Assembly (NCBI GenBank): GCA_023135165.1
Contig: JAGLTS010000053.1
Span: forward strand, 18,373-82,372
Direction of reading: 5' to 3'
Source: Phycisphaerales bacterium
GTDB taxonomy: Bacteria; Planctomycetota; Phycisphaerae; Phycisphaerales; JAGLTS01
Length of the DNA: 64,000 nucleotides
The notes under the pieces were generated by a model. The model was given only the letters and a program-made list of their open reading frames with translations, was not told where the DNA came from and made no database searches. Each line of letters begins with the position of its first letter. Position 1 is the stretch's first letter. Shown one piece after another: positions 10,407 through 20,769 of this stretch. The translations under genes and the position numbers were made by a program.

Positions 10407-12389
10407 CTACGTGCCCGTGCCATAGACCGCCAGCAAAATGCCCAGGTCCGATTGATCCACATCGCCGTCGCCGTCGAGGTCGGCATCGTCGTTGTAGTGG
10501 GGATCGCCCGGCAGCAGATCATACGTCGCGAGCAGAATGCCCAAGTCCGACTGATCCACGTCGCCATCACCATCGAGATCGCCAAGGATAGTCCCCGCTG
10601 TACCGTGGATGATCAGCGACCAGTCGAGCCACGTCGCGATGTCGCCCGCCTTCTCATCGGAGATCGTGAGCGACCAGATGCCCTGCGACGATTCATCCCA
10701 ATGCCGGAAGCTCGTGAACAGGTATGCATTGAGATCATCCTGCGAGTCCTCGCGCGGCACAGTGAAGATCGACTCGGTTCCAGTCGGTGCTGTCAACACA
10801 ATGCGCAGGTCGCCGACGTAGGTTGTGGTCGCGTTCACAATGATCTCGACCGATTCGATATTGATCATGTCTTCCACGTCGATCGTGCTCATCACGCCGA
10901 CGGGATCGTTGTCCGGAAGGGCAACACCCACCAGTTGTGTGTGCTCGCAGGACAATTCCTCCGCCACGTTGGTCCACTCGGCTGCGAGCGCAACCGCTGC
11001 GCCGGCGTCGATCGCGCCGAACCCATAGTTATAGTTGACATCGCGCCCCGCTCCATTGACGACCCAGTCAACGTTCGTCGGGTCGTTCTTACGCGCGGAG
11101 TCGATCAGAACATGCTGCACATCGCGCCAGGTGAGATTCGGGTTGGCTTGGAGCATCAGCGCCACAGCCCCTGCGGCGAGCGGCGCGGCGGCGCTTGTGC
11201 CTCCGAAGCTCGACGTGTAATTGTTCCCTACCATGGTCGTATAGATCCCGCGGACGTTGCCCGATGTGTGCGTCACGACGAGCATTGACGATCCGGTCTC
11301 ATTGAAGTCGGATCGGTAGTCGAGATCGCCGATGCCGCCGATGCAGAGCGTGAATCGACTCGACGTGTACGGGTCGTAGTCGGTGCGGTCGTTATAGTCC
11401 GCGCCGTTGCCGCCCGCCCAGACGAAGATCTCGCCCAGACCGTCCCGCCCTGTCGCCGTCGCCTCCTCAAGGGCGGTGCGTTCGACTGATGACATCTCAG
11501 CGAGCAGGCCGAGATCCCACGGGCCCCACGAACTGGATTTCACATCGTTCAAGTCGTTGCGGTATCCGAATGCGTCGGCGTTCTGCTGATCGTTGCCGAA
11601 GTAGATGTTGGCGAGCTGCGCGCCGTGCGCGAGCCCGACGCCGCCCAGGCCGTTGTTGTCGACTGCTCCGATCACACCGGCGACGCTGGTGGCGTGGTTC
11701 GACGAACCGCCTGAACCTTGACTCGCCTCGGCGTTGAAGTTGCCCGCCAGATCCTCGTGGGTCGTCTGCCAGCCGCCTTCGATCACGGCGACGATGACGC
11801 CCGTGCCGTCGTACCCGGCGTTCCATGCATCCTCAGCATTCACATCGGCGATCGCCATGGTCGTATTGCGCAGATGCCATTGATTCGGAAACCCCGGATC
11901 GGTGGGCAGGTCTCGCAACGTCACCGGCTGCGCGATGCTGACGTAGCACTCAAGGACGCGATCGTCGCTCGCCAGCGCATCGGCCAAGCTGATCGCGCTC
12001 GCAACGGAGTCGCAGGAGGCGGCGTAAAAGCCAGGCGCCGCATCGATCGCCGTTACCTCCGTCGCGCCGCCGTGCGAGTTGACGACGAGCGTAGCAGGCT
12101 GCTCGTCAGACAGGCGGAAGATGACGACATCGGTGATCTCATAGCCGGCTGCAGGCACAGGCAATCGACCAAACTTATCAGCCAAGTCGGCATTCACGCG
12201 CTTTGCCTCGGCCGTGCGCGCCTCAAGCGCATCCACAGCGAACATCTCACGCCCGTGCGCTGTTCGGATCATCACCGACTTGTCAGACCCCAGGCCGTCC
12301 GCCGTGGCTTGTGCCGGTGAAACAGACAGCGCGAACCCCGCAAAAGCGATCGGAAGCAGCAACATGCTCCATCTCATGTGAGTACTCAT
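10407..12389 (-). CDS. Secreted S8 (subtilisin-like) peptidase with proprotein-convertase-like P domain and C-terminal dockerin-type repeats
   Basis: GVIVAVIEGGW, GSSNHATSVAGVIGA, SFGGTSAAAPLAAGAVALML; P-domain-like region VGDLRIVLTAPTGTESIF...GIWSLTISDEKAGD; tail GDLDGDGDVDQSDLGILLATYD...DADLDGDGDVDQSDLGILLAVYG. ATG at 12389 (MSTHMRWSMLLLPIAFAGFAL). Confidence 0.88.
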   Translation of the reverse strand: MSTHMRWSMLLLPIAFAGFALSVSPAQATADGLGSDKSVMIRTAHGREMFAVDALEARTAEAKRVNADLADKFGRLPVPAAGYEITDVVIFRLSDEQPATLVVNSHGGATEVTAIDAAPGFYAASCDSVASAISLADALASDDRVLECYVSIAQPVTLRDLPTDPGFPNQWHLRNTTMAIADVNAEDAWNAGYDGTGVIVAVIEGGWQTTHEDLAGNFNAEASQGSGGSSNHATSVAGVIGAVDNNGLGGVGLAHGAQLANIYFGNDQQNADAFGYRNDLNDVKSSSWGPWDLGLLAEMSSVERTALEEATATGRDGLGEIFVWAGGNGADYNDRTDYDPYTSSRFTLCIGGIGDLDYRSDFNETGSSMLVVTHTSGNVRGIYTTMVGNNYTSSFGGTSAAAPLAAGAVALMLQANPNLTWRDVQHVLIDSARKNDPTNVDWVVNGAGRDVNYNYGFGAIDAGAAVALAAEWTNVAEELSCEHTQLVGVALPDNDPVGVMSTIDVEDMINIESVEIIVNATTTYVGDLRIVLTAPTGTESIFTVPREDSQDDLNAYLFTSFRHWDESSQGIWSLTISDEKAGDIATWLDWSLIIHGTAGTILGDLDGDGDVDQSDLGILLATYDLLPGDPHYNDDADLDGDGDVDQSDLGILLAVYGTGT

Positions 12390-12435
12390 CAAGACCTCTC
12401 TCCAGAAAACCCGAACGTCGTAGCGCATCGAGTCG

Positions 12436-14652
12436 CTATGTGCCAATCCCGTAATATGCAAGCAGGATGCCGAGATCCTGCTGATCCACATCGCCATCAC
12501 CGTCCAAGTCCGCATCCGGATTCCAGTGCTGATGGTCATCGGGAAGGTCATACGTCGCGAGCAGAATGCCGAGATCCTGCTGATCGACATCGCCATCATT
12601 GTCGATGTCACCGGGGATGCCCGTCGTGACGCCGCCGAGGTAGATGACCAGTTCCAGACCGGTGATGCTCATATCGGTCCCATCGTCGCCGCTGCCGTCG
12701 AGGATACGCACGATCCATTCGCCATCCGGGCATTCATCCCAATGGCGGACGCTTGTAAAGACGAACGGCCCTTCGTAGTCGCCCTCATCATCGCGCGTCT
12801 CGGCAAGGAGCGATTCCGTTCCGGTCGGCGCGATCAGCTTGATCTCCAGATCGCCGCGATACCCACCTGTTGTCTCGATGTGCAGCTCGACGTGCTCGAC
12901 GATCTCGACAGGATCGACGTCGCAGTCCACGCCTTCGACGTCGATTTGCGCAATGAGTTCAAGCGGGGGATCTGCGGTGGGTACGCTCACAGGCGGGCCC
13001 TCCGGATCGACGATCAGCGAAGAGACGGTCGTGCTTGTGTCGCTTGTCAGCCCGGCGACGCCCCACAACGTGGCGCGCGCGGCGGCTGCGGCTGCGTCGA
13101 CCGCGCCGAAGCCATAGCTGTAGCTGATGTCGTGACCGGCTCCATTTGTTTCCCAAGGCGAGTCGCCGCCCTCACCGCCTGGGTCGTTCTTGCGAGCCGT
13201 GCGGACGAGGATGTGCTGCACATCGCGCCACGTCAGATCCGGATTCGCGTCGAGCATGAGCGCGACGACACCCGCCGCGAGTGGGGAAGCCGAGCTTGTC
13301 CCGCCGAACGAAGAGTAGTAGTCGCCGGATGTGTACCCATCGGAGCCGGTTGGATCGCATGTTGTGATGCCGCGCGACCCGCCGTTGGAATGTGCGCCGA
13401 CGAGGATGCTCGAACCTCGCACGCTATACCACGAGCGGATGTCGTCATCAGCGATAGCGCCGACGGTAATGACATAGCGCGAGGAGTTCAGCCCGCCGTA
13501 GTCAGCTCGGCCGTCCTGCATGTATCCGTTGCCCGCCGCGAAGCAGAAGATCACACCCTTGCCTGGGAGGATGCCGTCACCGCCCCGGCCCCACGTGATT
13601 GCCGTCTCAAGCCCCGCGCGCGCATACGGGTAGAGCGGCCGAACCCGCCATTCCTGGACCCGACCCCACGAGTTGTTCTTGATGTCGATCTCATCAACAT
13701 CATCTGGATCGAGCGGGTTGTTCCCGAACTCGAAGATCGTTTGGTAGTCCTCTTCATACAGCGGGCCGCCGAGCATACGCAATGCGCAGAAGTCCGCTGC
13801 GTACGCGGCGCCTCGGACGCCCCGGTCGTTCGCCCTCGCAGCCATCACGCCCGTCACGCACGTGCCGTGCCCTTCGTAACTGAACTCGTGGTCCGGGTTG
13901 TCATCCTCTTCGTTGAAGTCCCAACTGAGATCGGCGCGATAGAGCGGGTTTGGCGGATCGTCGTCATCGGCGAAGTCCTCGTGTTCCCAGTCCAAGCCGT
14001 CATCCACTGTGCAGACGATGACCGGGCCTTCCTCGCCGCCGTTGTCACCGTCAACGCCCACATCCCACGCGGCGCGGACGTTCGCGTCGATGTGCTCATC
14101 GCCTTCGACCGTGTTCTCGAGATGCCACTGGTCCACGTAGAGTGGGTCCTCAGGCTCATCCATCGGCGCTGCCGGGAAGGCGGAGCGGATGTAGGCGTAG
14201 CGAACCTGCGCATCGGCTGCGAGGCGGTCAGCGAGCGCCGCGGCAGCACGCACCGACTCGGCGGACACATCGTAGATGTCATCGTCGGCGAAGAGCGCTC
14301 GCACCGCACCCAGGTTGTGGCGCAGCGTGAACTGCTCGATGCCGATGCCTGGCAGCAGACGGAACATCACGCGATCAGTCAGGATGTACGTTCGGTGCCG
14401 CTCGGGGAGAGTTTGCTCAGCCGTCGTCCGGGCGACCTGCACAGCGGGACTGCTCGTTGCTGCACCATTCGCCACGTCGAACAGGATTGGCCCGTCCAAC
14501 GTCCGAACACGCAGTCGTAGCGGTGAGACCGAGACAAACGCCGCATCACCGGCCGGCACTGCGGATTGCTGATCGGCTGCGCCAACCGTTGCGGAAGCGG
14601 CAAGTGCGATCACGGCGGCGAGCGATCGGAAGCCCAGTCGCGTGCGTTTCAT
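12436..14652 (-). CDS. Secreted S8 (subtilisin-like) peptidase with P domain and C-terminal dockerin-type repeats (paralog of the adjacent gene)
   Basis: VIVCTVDDGLDWEHEDF, EGHGTCVTGVMAA, SSFGGTSSASPLAAGVVALML; tail GDIDNDGDVDQQDLGILLATYD...DADLDGDGDVDQQDLGILLAYYG. Confidence 0.88.
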   Translation of the reverse strand: MKRTRLGFRSLAAVIALAASATVGAADQQSAVPAGDAAFVSVSPLRLRVRTLDGPILFDVANGAATSSPAVQVARTTAEQTLPERHRTYILTDRVMFRLLPGIGIEQFTLRHNLGAVRALFADDDIYDVSAESVRAAAALADRLAADAQVRYAYIRSAFPAAPMDEPEDPLYVDQWHLENTVEGDEHIDANVRAAWDVGVDGDNGGEEGPVIVCTVDDGLDWEHEDFADDDDPPNPLYRADLSWDFNEEDDNPDHEFSYEGHGTCVTGVMAARANDRGVRGAAYAADFCALRMLGGPLYEEDYQTIFEFGNNPLDPDDVDEIDIKNNSWGRVQEWRVRPLYPYARAGLETAITWGRGGDGILPGKGVIFCFAAGNGYMQDGRADYGGLNSSRYVITVGAIADDDIRSWYSVRGSSILVGAHSNGGSRGITTCDPTGSDGYTSGDYYSSFGGTSSASPLAAGVVALMLDANPDLTWRDVQHILVRTARKNDPGGEGGDSPWETNGAGHDISYSYGFGAVDAAAAAARATLWGVAGLTSDTSTTVSSLIVDPEGPPVSVPTADPPLELIAQIDVEGVDCDVDPVEIVEHVELHIETTGGYRGDLEIKLIAPTGTESLLAETRDDEGDYEGPFVFTSVRHWDECPDGEWIVRILDGSGDDGTDMSITGLELVIYLGGVTTGIPGDIDNDGDVDQQDLGILLATYDLPDDHQHWNPDADLDGDGDVDQQDLGILLAYYGIGT

Positions 14653-14960
14653 CTATTCCTCCAGACATGTTCAGCGGCATGCGATGTATCGTCCGTTCGA
14701 GAGAGCCACTCTTGCCGCGCGCCATCTCCACACGTTGCATCCACCGGACACGACCGCCCCAGATGGATGCCCCTACAAAGACCGATAAAACCAGCCCACA
14801 ACCAGCCGGCGAAGCGGGCCTATCGGGCGACTGCTCAACGTGAGACTGTACGGCCCGACCTGCCCCGGTGCTGCATCGCGTCCGGGTTTTTTTCCCGAGG
14901 ATTGCTGCCACGAGGCGGATGGTCTTGCTCGCGGATTTGAGTCCGTCACAGCCCCACCCG

Positions 14961-16259
14961 TTACGGGGCGATGAGGATCCCGGCGATCGTCGCTGTCATC
15001 CACGATGCGAGTGCCCCTCCGCACATCGCGCGAAGCCCGAACTTCGCCAGATCATGTCGCCGACCAGGAGCGAGGGCCGTCAGCCCGCCGATCTGGATGC
15101 CGATCGACGCGAAGTTTGCGAACCCGCAGAGCGCGTAGGCTGCGATCTGGATCGATCGCTCACACATCGCCGGATCGCCCTGGGCTGGGTTCGCCATCTC
15201 GCCCAGCGACATGTACGCGATGAACTCCGTGGCGATGATCTTCTCGCCCATGAGCGAACCAAACTCGAGGCAGTCGGCCCAGGGCACGCCCATCGTCCAC
15301 GCCAAGGGCGAGAACAGACAGCCGAGCAGATACTCGAGCGTGAACGGCGGGATGTCGTGCAACTCGCGCCATGATGCGATGGCTCCCCACTCGCTCAGCG
15401 CGGTGAGCGGCCAGTTCAGCATCGCCAGCAGTGCGACGAACGCGATGAGCATCGCTGCGACGTTGACCGCAAGGCGCAACCCGTCCGTCGCGCCCGCTGC
15501 CGCTGCGTCAATCACGTTGCACGTAGTGCGTTCCTGATGATGAACCAGCGTGAGTTCATTTTCCGGCGCCTCGGTCTCGGGCATGATCAGCTTCGCGATC
15601 ACGAACGCAGCGGGCGCGGACATGACGCTCGCGGTGAGCAGGTGCTTGATGAAGAGTTCTTGCATGGCCGGGTCATTACCACCGAGCATCGTGACATACA
15701 CCGCGAGGACGGAGCCTGCGATCGTCGCGAAACCGCCGACCATCAGCGCCATGAGCTGCGAGTTTGTCATCTTCTCAAGGTAGGGTTTGACGCACAGCGG
15801 CGCTTCCGTTTGGCCGACAAAGACGTTGGCTGCCATGGCGAGCGCTTCCGCGCCCGTCACGCCGAGGGTGCGCCGCAGCATCCACGCCAATCCCGCGACG
15901 ATCCTTTGCATGACGCCGAGGTGGTAGAGCACCGCCATGAGCGAGCCGAAGAAGATGATGACCGGCAACGCCTTGACGGCGAAGATGAAACCCCAAGGCC
16001 CGCTCGGATCAGCGAGCTTGTCCCCGAACACAAACGCAATTCCGCTGTCGGCGAATCCGATGAGCGTCCGCACCGCCTTGGCGAGCAGATCAAACGTGGC
16101 GACGACCGGCGGGAACTTGAGCAGCGCCAGCCCGAGCACGAACTGCAGCGCGATCCCGCAGACGACGATGCGCACCGGAATACGCCGTCGATTGCTCGAC
16201 ATCGCCCAGGCCAGAAGCAAAAGAACGACGATGCCGAGAAGGCCGACAAAGCGCTGCAT
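14961..16259 (-). CDS. CNT/NupC family concentrative nucleoside transporter
   Basis: FVFGDKLADPSGPWGFIFAVKALPVIIFFGSLMAVLYHLGVMQ; GVTGAEALAMAANVFVGQTEAPLCVKPYLEKMTNSQLMALMVGGFATIAGSVLAVYV; NFASIGIQIGGLTALAPGRR. Confidence 0.95.
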   Translation of the reverse strand: MQRFVGLLGIVVLLLLAWAMSSNRRRIPVRIVVCGIALQFVLGLALLKFPPVVATFDLLAKAVRTLIGFADSGIAFVFGDKLADPSGPWGFIFAVKALPVIIFFGSLMAVLYHLGVMQRIVAGLAWMLRRTLGVTGAEALAMAANVFVGQTEAPLCVKPYLEKMTNSQLMALMVGGFATIAGSVLAVYVTMLGGNDPAMQELFIKHLLTASVMSAPAAFVIAKLIMPETEAPENELTLVHHQERTTCNVIDAAAAGATDGLRLAVNVAAMLIAFVALLAMLNWPLTALSEWGAIASWRELHDIPPFTLEYLLGCLFSPLAWTMGVPWADCLEFGSLMGEKIIATEFIAYMSLGEMANPAQGDPAMCERSIQIAAYALCGFANFASIGIQIGGLTALAPGRRHDLAKFGLRAMCGGALASWMTATIAGILIAP

Positions 16260-16356
16260 GACAAGCCCCTTTCACATGAGGTGCGGAATGCTGGACTGCG
16301 TGATGGTACAACGAACCGGGCCGGCGACTTACCCATCGCCGCACGGCTGCCTTCAA

Positions 16357-18876
16357 TCAATCACGGTAGCAGCCGCTTCGGATCGTTCCTGCTTCGGTAA
16401 TCTCGACCCAGGCGGCGCCGCCAACCGCCGTGGCGTACCACGTTCGGCTCACCGCGAGGTCGCCCCAAGCTGCGGGATCACGTGTCAGGCCCGTCGATTG
16501 CAGCACGATGGTCGGGTCCAGGTCCGCGACGAACGCCCGTGCTTGTTCGTTGAGGCTGCCGTGATGCGGAAGCTCCAGCACATCGCACGTCAGGTCGGGA
16601 TGGGCGCTTCGAAGATCCGCCATGCCTTCGCGCTGCACATCCGCGGTGAGCAGCACGGTGCGCCCCGCTACGTCGATCTGAACGACCATCGATCCGTCGT
16701 TGATGCGGTCGTAGATCCTGCCCGGCGCGGGATGCAGCCAGGTCATTTCCGCCCGGCCGAGCGTCAGCGTGTGTCCCGCGGAGACTGCTTTACACGGCAC
16801 GCCCAACGTGGCCAGTTCATCAAGCAGGTACGCCAGCGGGCCGAGCGGATCGGTCTCTGCTTCGGCGAGCAGCGCCTCGGTTACAAGTGCTTGCCGCACG
16901 TGATACGACCGCGCCAAAGCAATCGCCCCGGAGTAATGGTCGATGTTGGGATGACTGATGATGAGTGCATCAATCGTCTGTACGCCGAGCTCGCTCGCAG
17001 CGGGGACGATGATGCGGTCGCCCACGGCAAGTGTTGATGCGCTGCCGCAGTCCCAGATGACGGTTCGGCCGTCGCTTCGCAGCACCATGCATGCGCCGTC
17101 GCCGACGTGCAGGGCGTCAATCCGCAGCGCGACATCCCGGCCGAGGCGCCATTCGCGAGGCGGCGCTGATCCGACGAAGAGCCACGCCGCCGCGATGACG
17201 ATCAAGCCCACTGCAATCAGCCGATGACGCCTCGGATGAATTGCGAGGTACACGACCGCCGCTGTGGCGAACCACGTCCAGCGCCAGGACACGGGCGGCG
17301 CGGCGATCGACGAGAACGGGAACCTGTCGACCCGCAGCACAAGCCAGGCGAGCATCTCCGCCGCCATCGTCAGGATCGGGCCGAGGATGATGCCGATGCT
17401 CGGCCAGAGTGCGCCGGTCAGGATCTTCATGTATCCGCTGATGAGGATGACGGCTGCGAGCGGGAGCGACAGGATGCTGAGGAGCGCCGCGGTGGGGCAG
17501 ATCGTGGCGAAGTGGTGCGCGACAAGCGGCGTCGCCAGCGCCCAAGCCAACACTGAACCGGCTATGAGCGTTTTGAGTCGGTCGCCGACCCGCTGTGAGG
17601 GCGACAGCGTGTCCGGGTCGGGTCGCTCACCGAACCAGCGAGTCCGAAGCGCGCCGCCGAGCGCGATGAGGCCCGCCACGATGCCGAAGCTCAGTTGAAA
17701 TCCAGGCGACCAGAGTTCCAATGGACGCCAGATGAGCAGCACGAGCGCGATCAGCGCCAGGACGGAGAGGCGGTCATATCGCCGGCCGAGGCTCTCCGCA
17801 GCGATGAACCCGAGCACCATGATCGACGCGCGCACGACCGGCACGCGGGCCGGGACGAGGAAGAGATACACGAGCACGACGGCGACGACGACGATCGCCT
17901 CGGCTCGCCGTGATGTCGTGACCGCCCGCACCGCGCCCGCCACGACCAGCGCGAGGATTCCCAGGTGCAATCCGGAGATGGCGAGCAGGTGCGCCAGCCC
18001 GACTCGGCGAAACGCGCCACTGACGGTCTGCAAGTCGTAGTCGCGTTCACCGAGCACCAGCGCACGCACGAGAGCGCGGGCTTCGTTTGTATACGCTTCA
18101 TCCTGTTCGAACGCGCCGAGCAGGAGCCAGCCGCTTGCCTTGGCGCGGACCCTCGCCCGGACCGAAGCGAAGCGGCGCGACGCTCGGCCCAGCCATGACT
18201 CGGATGCTGACTCGATCGTCGTGACATTGCCCCGAGCAGCGGCGACAAGGCGCGCCGAAGCCCCGGCAGCACGAGCGCGACGCACGAAGTCTTCATCTCC
18301 AGGATTGCCCGGTGGCTCAAGGGCGATCAGCATCCCGAGCACCATGACGCGGTCGCCCGCGTGCAGGCCGTGGCATGACTCATCCACGCGCACCCACACC
18401 CGGCCGGTGACGTGCTGCTCATCGCCATCGCGCCCGACCAATCGTTCGGCGCGCAGTGTGAATCGTGTCGCCGGGCCGAGGTACGCGAACCGCGCGAACG
18501 CACCTTGTCGTGTTGATCCGATGGTCGGTTCGGTCGCGATCACGCCGACGAGTTGTGCCGCGCGAGGTTGACCGTGTTGCACCACGAAACCGATGTCGCT
18601 GTGATCGACGCGCTCAAGGCGGACATCGTGCCAGCCGGCAGCAGCGCATGCGATGACGACCGGCAGAACGAATCGCCCCAGCCGCCTCGGCCGAATGAGC
18701 GCGACCACCGACACCACTACCGCGAGCACCACCCAACCGACAGCACCGGGCCAAGGCAGTGTGTGACCCAGCCACAGCCCAGCCATGAACGACAGCGCTG
18801 CAACGATCGCGCCGCTGAGCTGGATCGTGTCGGGCAGCCAACAGCGATCGTCATCCACGGGCGGCGTGCGTTTCAC
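16357..18876 (-). CDS. comEC: ComEC/Rec2 family DNA internalization protein
   Basis: Competence core 'FRRVGLAHLLAISGLHLGILALVVAGAVRA'; C-terminal metallo-beta-lactamase part DALHVGDGACMVLRSDGRTVIWDCGSAS...ISHPNIDHYSGAI...LLTADVQREG. GTG start. Confidence 0.92.
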   Translation of the reverse strand: MKRTPPVDDDRCWLPDTIQLSGAIVAALSFMAGLWLGHTLPWPGAVGWVVLAVVVSVVALIRPRRLGRFVLPVVIACAAAGWHDVRLERVDHSDIGFVVQHGQPRAAQLVGVIATEPTIGSTRQGAFARFAYLGPATRFTLRAERLVGRDGDEQHVTGRVWVRVDESCHGLHAGDRVMVLGMLIALEPPGNPGDEDFVRRARAAGASARLVAAARGNVTTIESASESWLGRASRRFASVRARVRAKASGWLLLGAFEQDEAYTNEARALVRALVLGERDYDLQTVSGAFRRVGLAHLLAISGLHLGILALVVAGAVRAVTTSRRAEAIVVVAVVLVYLFLVPARVPVVRASIMVLGFIAAESLGRRYDRLSVLALIALVLLIWRPLELWSPGFQLSFGIVAGLIALGGALRTRWFGERPDPDTLSPSQRVGDRLKTLIAGSVLAWALATPLVAHHFATICPTAALLSILSLPLAAVILISGYMKILTGALWPSIGIILGPILTMAAEMLAWLVLRVDRFPFSSIAAPPVSWRWTWFATAAVVYLAIHPRRHRLIAVGLIVIAAAWLFVGSAPPREWRLGRDVALRIDALHVGDGACMVLRSDGRTVIWDCGSASTLAVGDRIIVPAASELGVQTIDALIISHPNIDHYSGAIALARSYHVRQALVTEALLAEAETDPLGPLAYLLDELATLGVPCKAVSAGHTLTLGRAEMTWLHPAPGRIYDRINDGSMVVQIDVAGRTVLLTADVQREGMADLRSAHPDLTCDVLELPHHGSLNEQARAFVADLDPTIVLQSTGLTRDPAAWGDLAVSRTWYATAVGGAAWVEITEAGTIRSGCYRD

Positions 18877-19118
18877 AATGCTTGTTCCCCAAGTCGAAGC
18901 TCGCGCGGGACTTCATCAAGCATCGGCCGATCATCCGCCATGCGCCGGAGATTGTCACAGATGCGTATCGTCGCACGATCCCAGTAGTGGGGCGATGACA
19001 CCGCCACGACATGGATGTCTTTCGCCACTTCTCGAATCCGGTCGACATGTGCGGATGGGAGCGACCACCGATCCGCTTCGCTAAAGACAGCTACGGTGAG
19101 TTGACGGCAGTCAGACAT
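18873..19118 (-). CDS. Short conserved-looking protein of 81 aa, possibly a remnant of a larger protein
   Basis: Uninterrupted ORF whose stop overlaps the comEC GTG start by 4 bp. N-terminus resembles the start of some D-2-hydroxyacid dehydrogenases (weak). Confidence 0.35.
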   Translation of the reverse strand: MSDCRQLTVAVFSEADRWSLPSAHVDRIREVAKDIHVVAVSSPHYWDRATIRICDNLRRMADDRPMLDEVPRELRLGEQAL

Positions 19119-19182
19119 CCCAGCCAGTCTATCGGCAGAACCCCCGACGGTGGTGACTGCGAGCGTGGATGGCGCTACGTCG

Positions 19183-20769
19183 TCAGCGCAGGATCAGAAT
19201 GAACCACACGGTAAAGGCCATGAACGCGGTGACCAGCGCCGCCCAGCCTACGAAGTCCCGCATGTCGGCTGGAAGACGACGGTACGGTGCATTGATGTGG
19301 TACAGCGCAGTGGCGAGCTTCGGTTTCGCCTGTGCCCAGAACACCGGTGCATCAACGACAGCGCGGCGAATCAGCGCGCCAAGGCCGGCTGCGGCAGTTC
19401 GACCAAGCTGAAGCGTCACCCGCCGGTAGTCGGCGAACGTCATCGCCTTCACCCGGCCGACGATCTCCTTCGGGTTGAACGAGGGCGTTGCCTGCTTGGT
19501 TTTCTGTTTCGTCGGTTGCTTTTTGCGCGCAGCTTGTGCAGCGGATTTCGGTTGATCCTGCTCAGCTTCGCTCTTCACATCCTGGGCGACCTCAGCCTCG
19601 ACAACGGCCGCTGTGTCGGTCTGTGTGGGTGGAGGCTCTGGTGATTCCGTTGCCTCGACACACTCGCCGGCCGGCTCGGTCGGTGCTGCATCGGGCTGCG
19701 GCTCATCGGCGGGGGCCTGCGCCTGTGTCGTCTCAGCAACATTGTCGATCGTCTCGAAGTCGGCATCCAACGCATCCGCCGCTTCAACCTGGTCGGGCGT
19801 CTGCTCGCTCACCACGTCCGTGGAAGCGGCCGGTGCGTCGGACTCCTCCGCGACCGAGGCCTCATCGGGCGACTCGAACGACCCGGCCGCGACATCCTCG
19901 ATCTGCTCGGTCTCGGCAGGTTCGACATGGGCCGGCTCCGCCTCGACGGGTTCCACCGCAGCGGGTGCATCATCCTCCACGGACTCGGACGCTGTGGGCG
20001 CGGCGTCGAACGCATCCGCGCTGACGATCTGCTCTGCCTCCGCCGCGAGGGTTTCATCAAGCGATTCAATGTTCTCGTCGAGCGCCTCGTTCGCCTCGCC
20101 CTTGTCAGGCTCCGACTCCGCAGCCTGCTCGGACTCGGGCGCATCGAACGTCGCCTCCGGCTCAACAGGCTCCGCAGCATCCTCAACAGTTTCGCGCTGG
20201 GCGACCTCGGGCGTGTCGAAGGCCTCACCGCCGGGCGACTCGACTGCGACAGCCGGCTCCTCGCCGCCTTCAGCGCGCTCAGCCTCAGCGACCAGCTCGT
20301 CGATGGACTCGCTCATCTCGCTGTCATCGGCCGTCGTTGTGTCAACGATCGCGTCCACTGCGGCATCGAGATCCGACTCGTCGGCTGCGCTCTGGTCGGG
20401 CGCATAGTCGGCTGGTGTCGATTCCAGTTCTGCTGTCACCGTCTCAACATCATCGAACGTGCCGACGTCCTCCGACACAGCCTGGTCGGCAGTCTCCGAG
20501 GACGTAGCGTCATCGACAGGCTCAGCCGACTCAACTGGCGGCGCGGGCTCCACCTGCGCGTCAGGCTCGGCTGCCGACGTGCCGTCATCCGCGATGAGCT
20601 GGCCATCCTGGATCGGCTCGGCAGCGGGCGCCTCGTCGCTGTGCTGTTGTGTCACCGCCTTGACCGCGTGATCCACCCGCTCCAACAGGTCCAAGACCTG
20701 TTGATCGAGGTCCGGCGACGGTTCGTCGGCGACAGACTCAGCCGGGTTGCTGGCGGTCGACTCGGGCAT
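19183..20769 (-). CDS. Acidic Ala/Glu/Asp/Pro-rich low-complexity protein with basic C-terminal region and C-terminal TM segment
   Basis: ~370 aa of E/A/D/P/S-rich sequence, then KKQPTKQKTKQATPSFNPKEIVGRVKAMTF..., ending WAALVTAFMAFTVWFILILR. ATG at 20769 (MPESTASNPAES). Confidence 0.65.
   Translation of the reverse strand: MPESTASNPAESVADEPSPDLDQQVLDLLERVDHAVKAVTQQHSDEAPAAEPIQDGQLIADDGTSAAEPDAQVEPAPPVESAEPVDDATSSETADQAVSEDVGTFDDVETVTAELESTPADYAPDQSAADESDLDAAVDAIVDTTTADDSEMSESIDELVAEAERAEGGEEPAVAVESPGGEAFDTPEVAQRETVEDAAEPVEPEATFDAPESEQAAESEPDKGEANEALDENIESLDETLAAEAEQIVSADAFDAAPTASESVEDDAPAAVEPVEAEPAHVEPAETEQIEDVAAGSFESPDEASVAEESDAPAASTDVVSEQTPDQVEAADALDADFETIDNVAETTQAQAPADEPQPDAAPTEPAGECVEATESPEPPPTQTDTAAVVEAEVAQDVKSEAEQDQPKSAAQAARKKQPTKQKTKQATPSFNPKEIVGRVKAMTFADYRRVTLQLGRTAAAGLGALIRRAVVDAPVFWAQAKPKLATALYHINAPYRRLPADMRDFVGWAALVTAFMAFTVWFILILR

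Noticed and set aside
12526-14520. 664-aa + strand ORF
   Set aside because: Exactly antisense to the S8 protease with clear motifs; composition (Arg/Val/Asp-rich) is typical of GC-driven open antisense frames.
14653-14960. Structured RNA/riboswitch in the ~300-bp gap before the nucleoside transporter's end
   Set aside because: It lies downstream of the transporter and upstream of the S8 gene; no recognisable aptamer consensus or strong terminator was seen.
19613-20407. Ser/Ala-rich + strand ORF and the 5' part of the 19927-21615 ORF
   Set aside because: Antisense mirror of the acidic low-complexity gene; rsmE proper begins at 20920.
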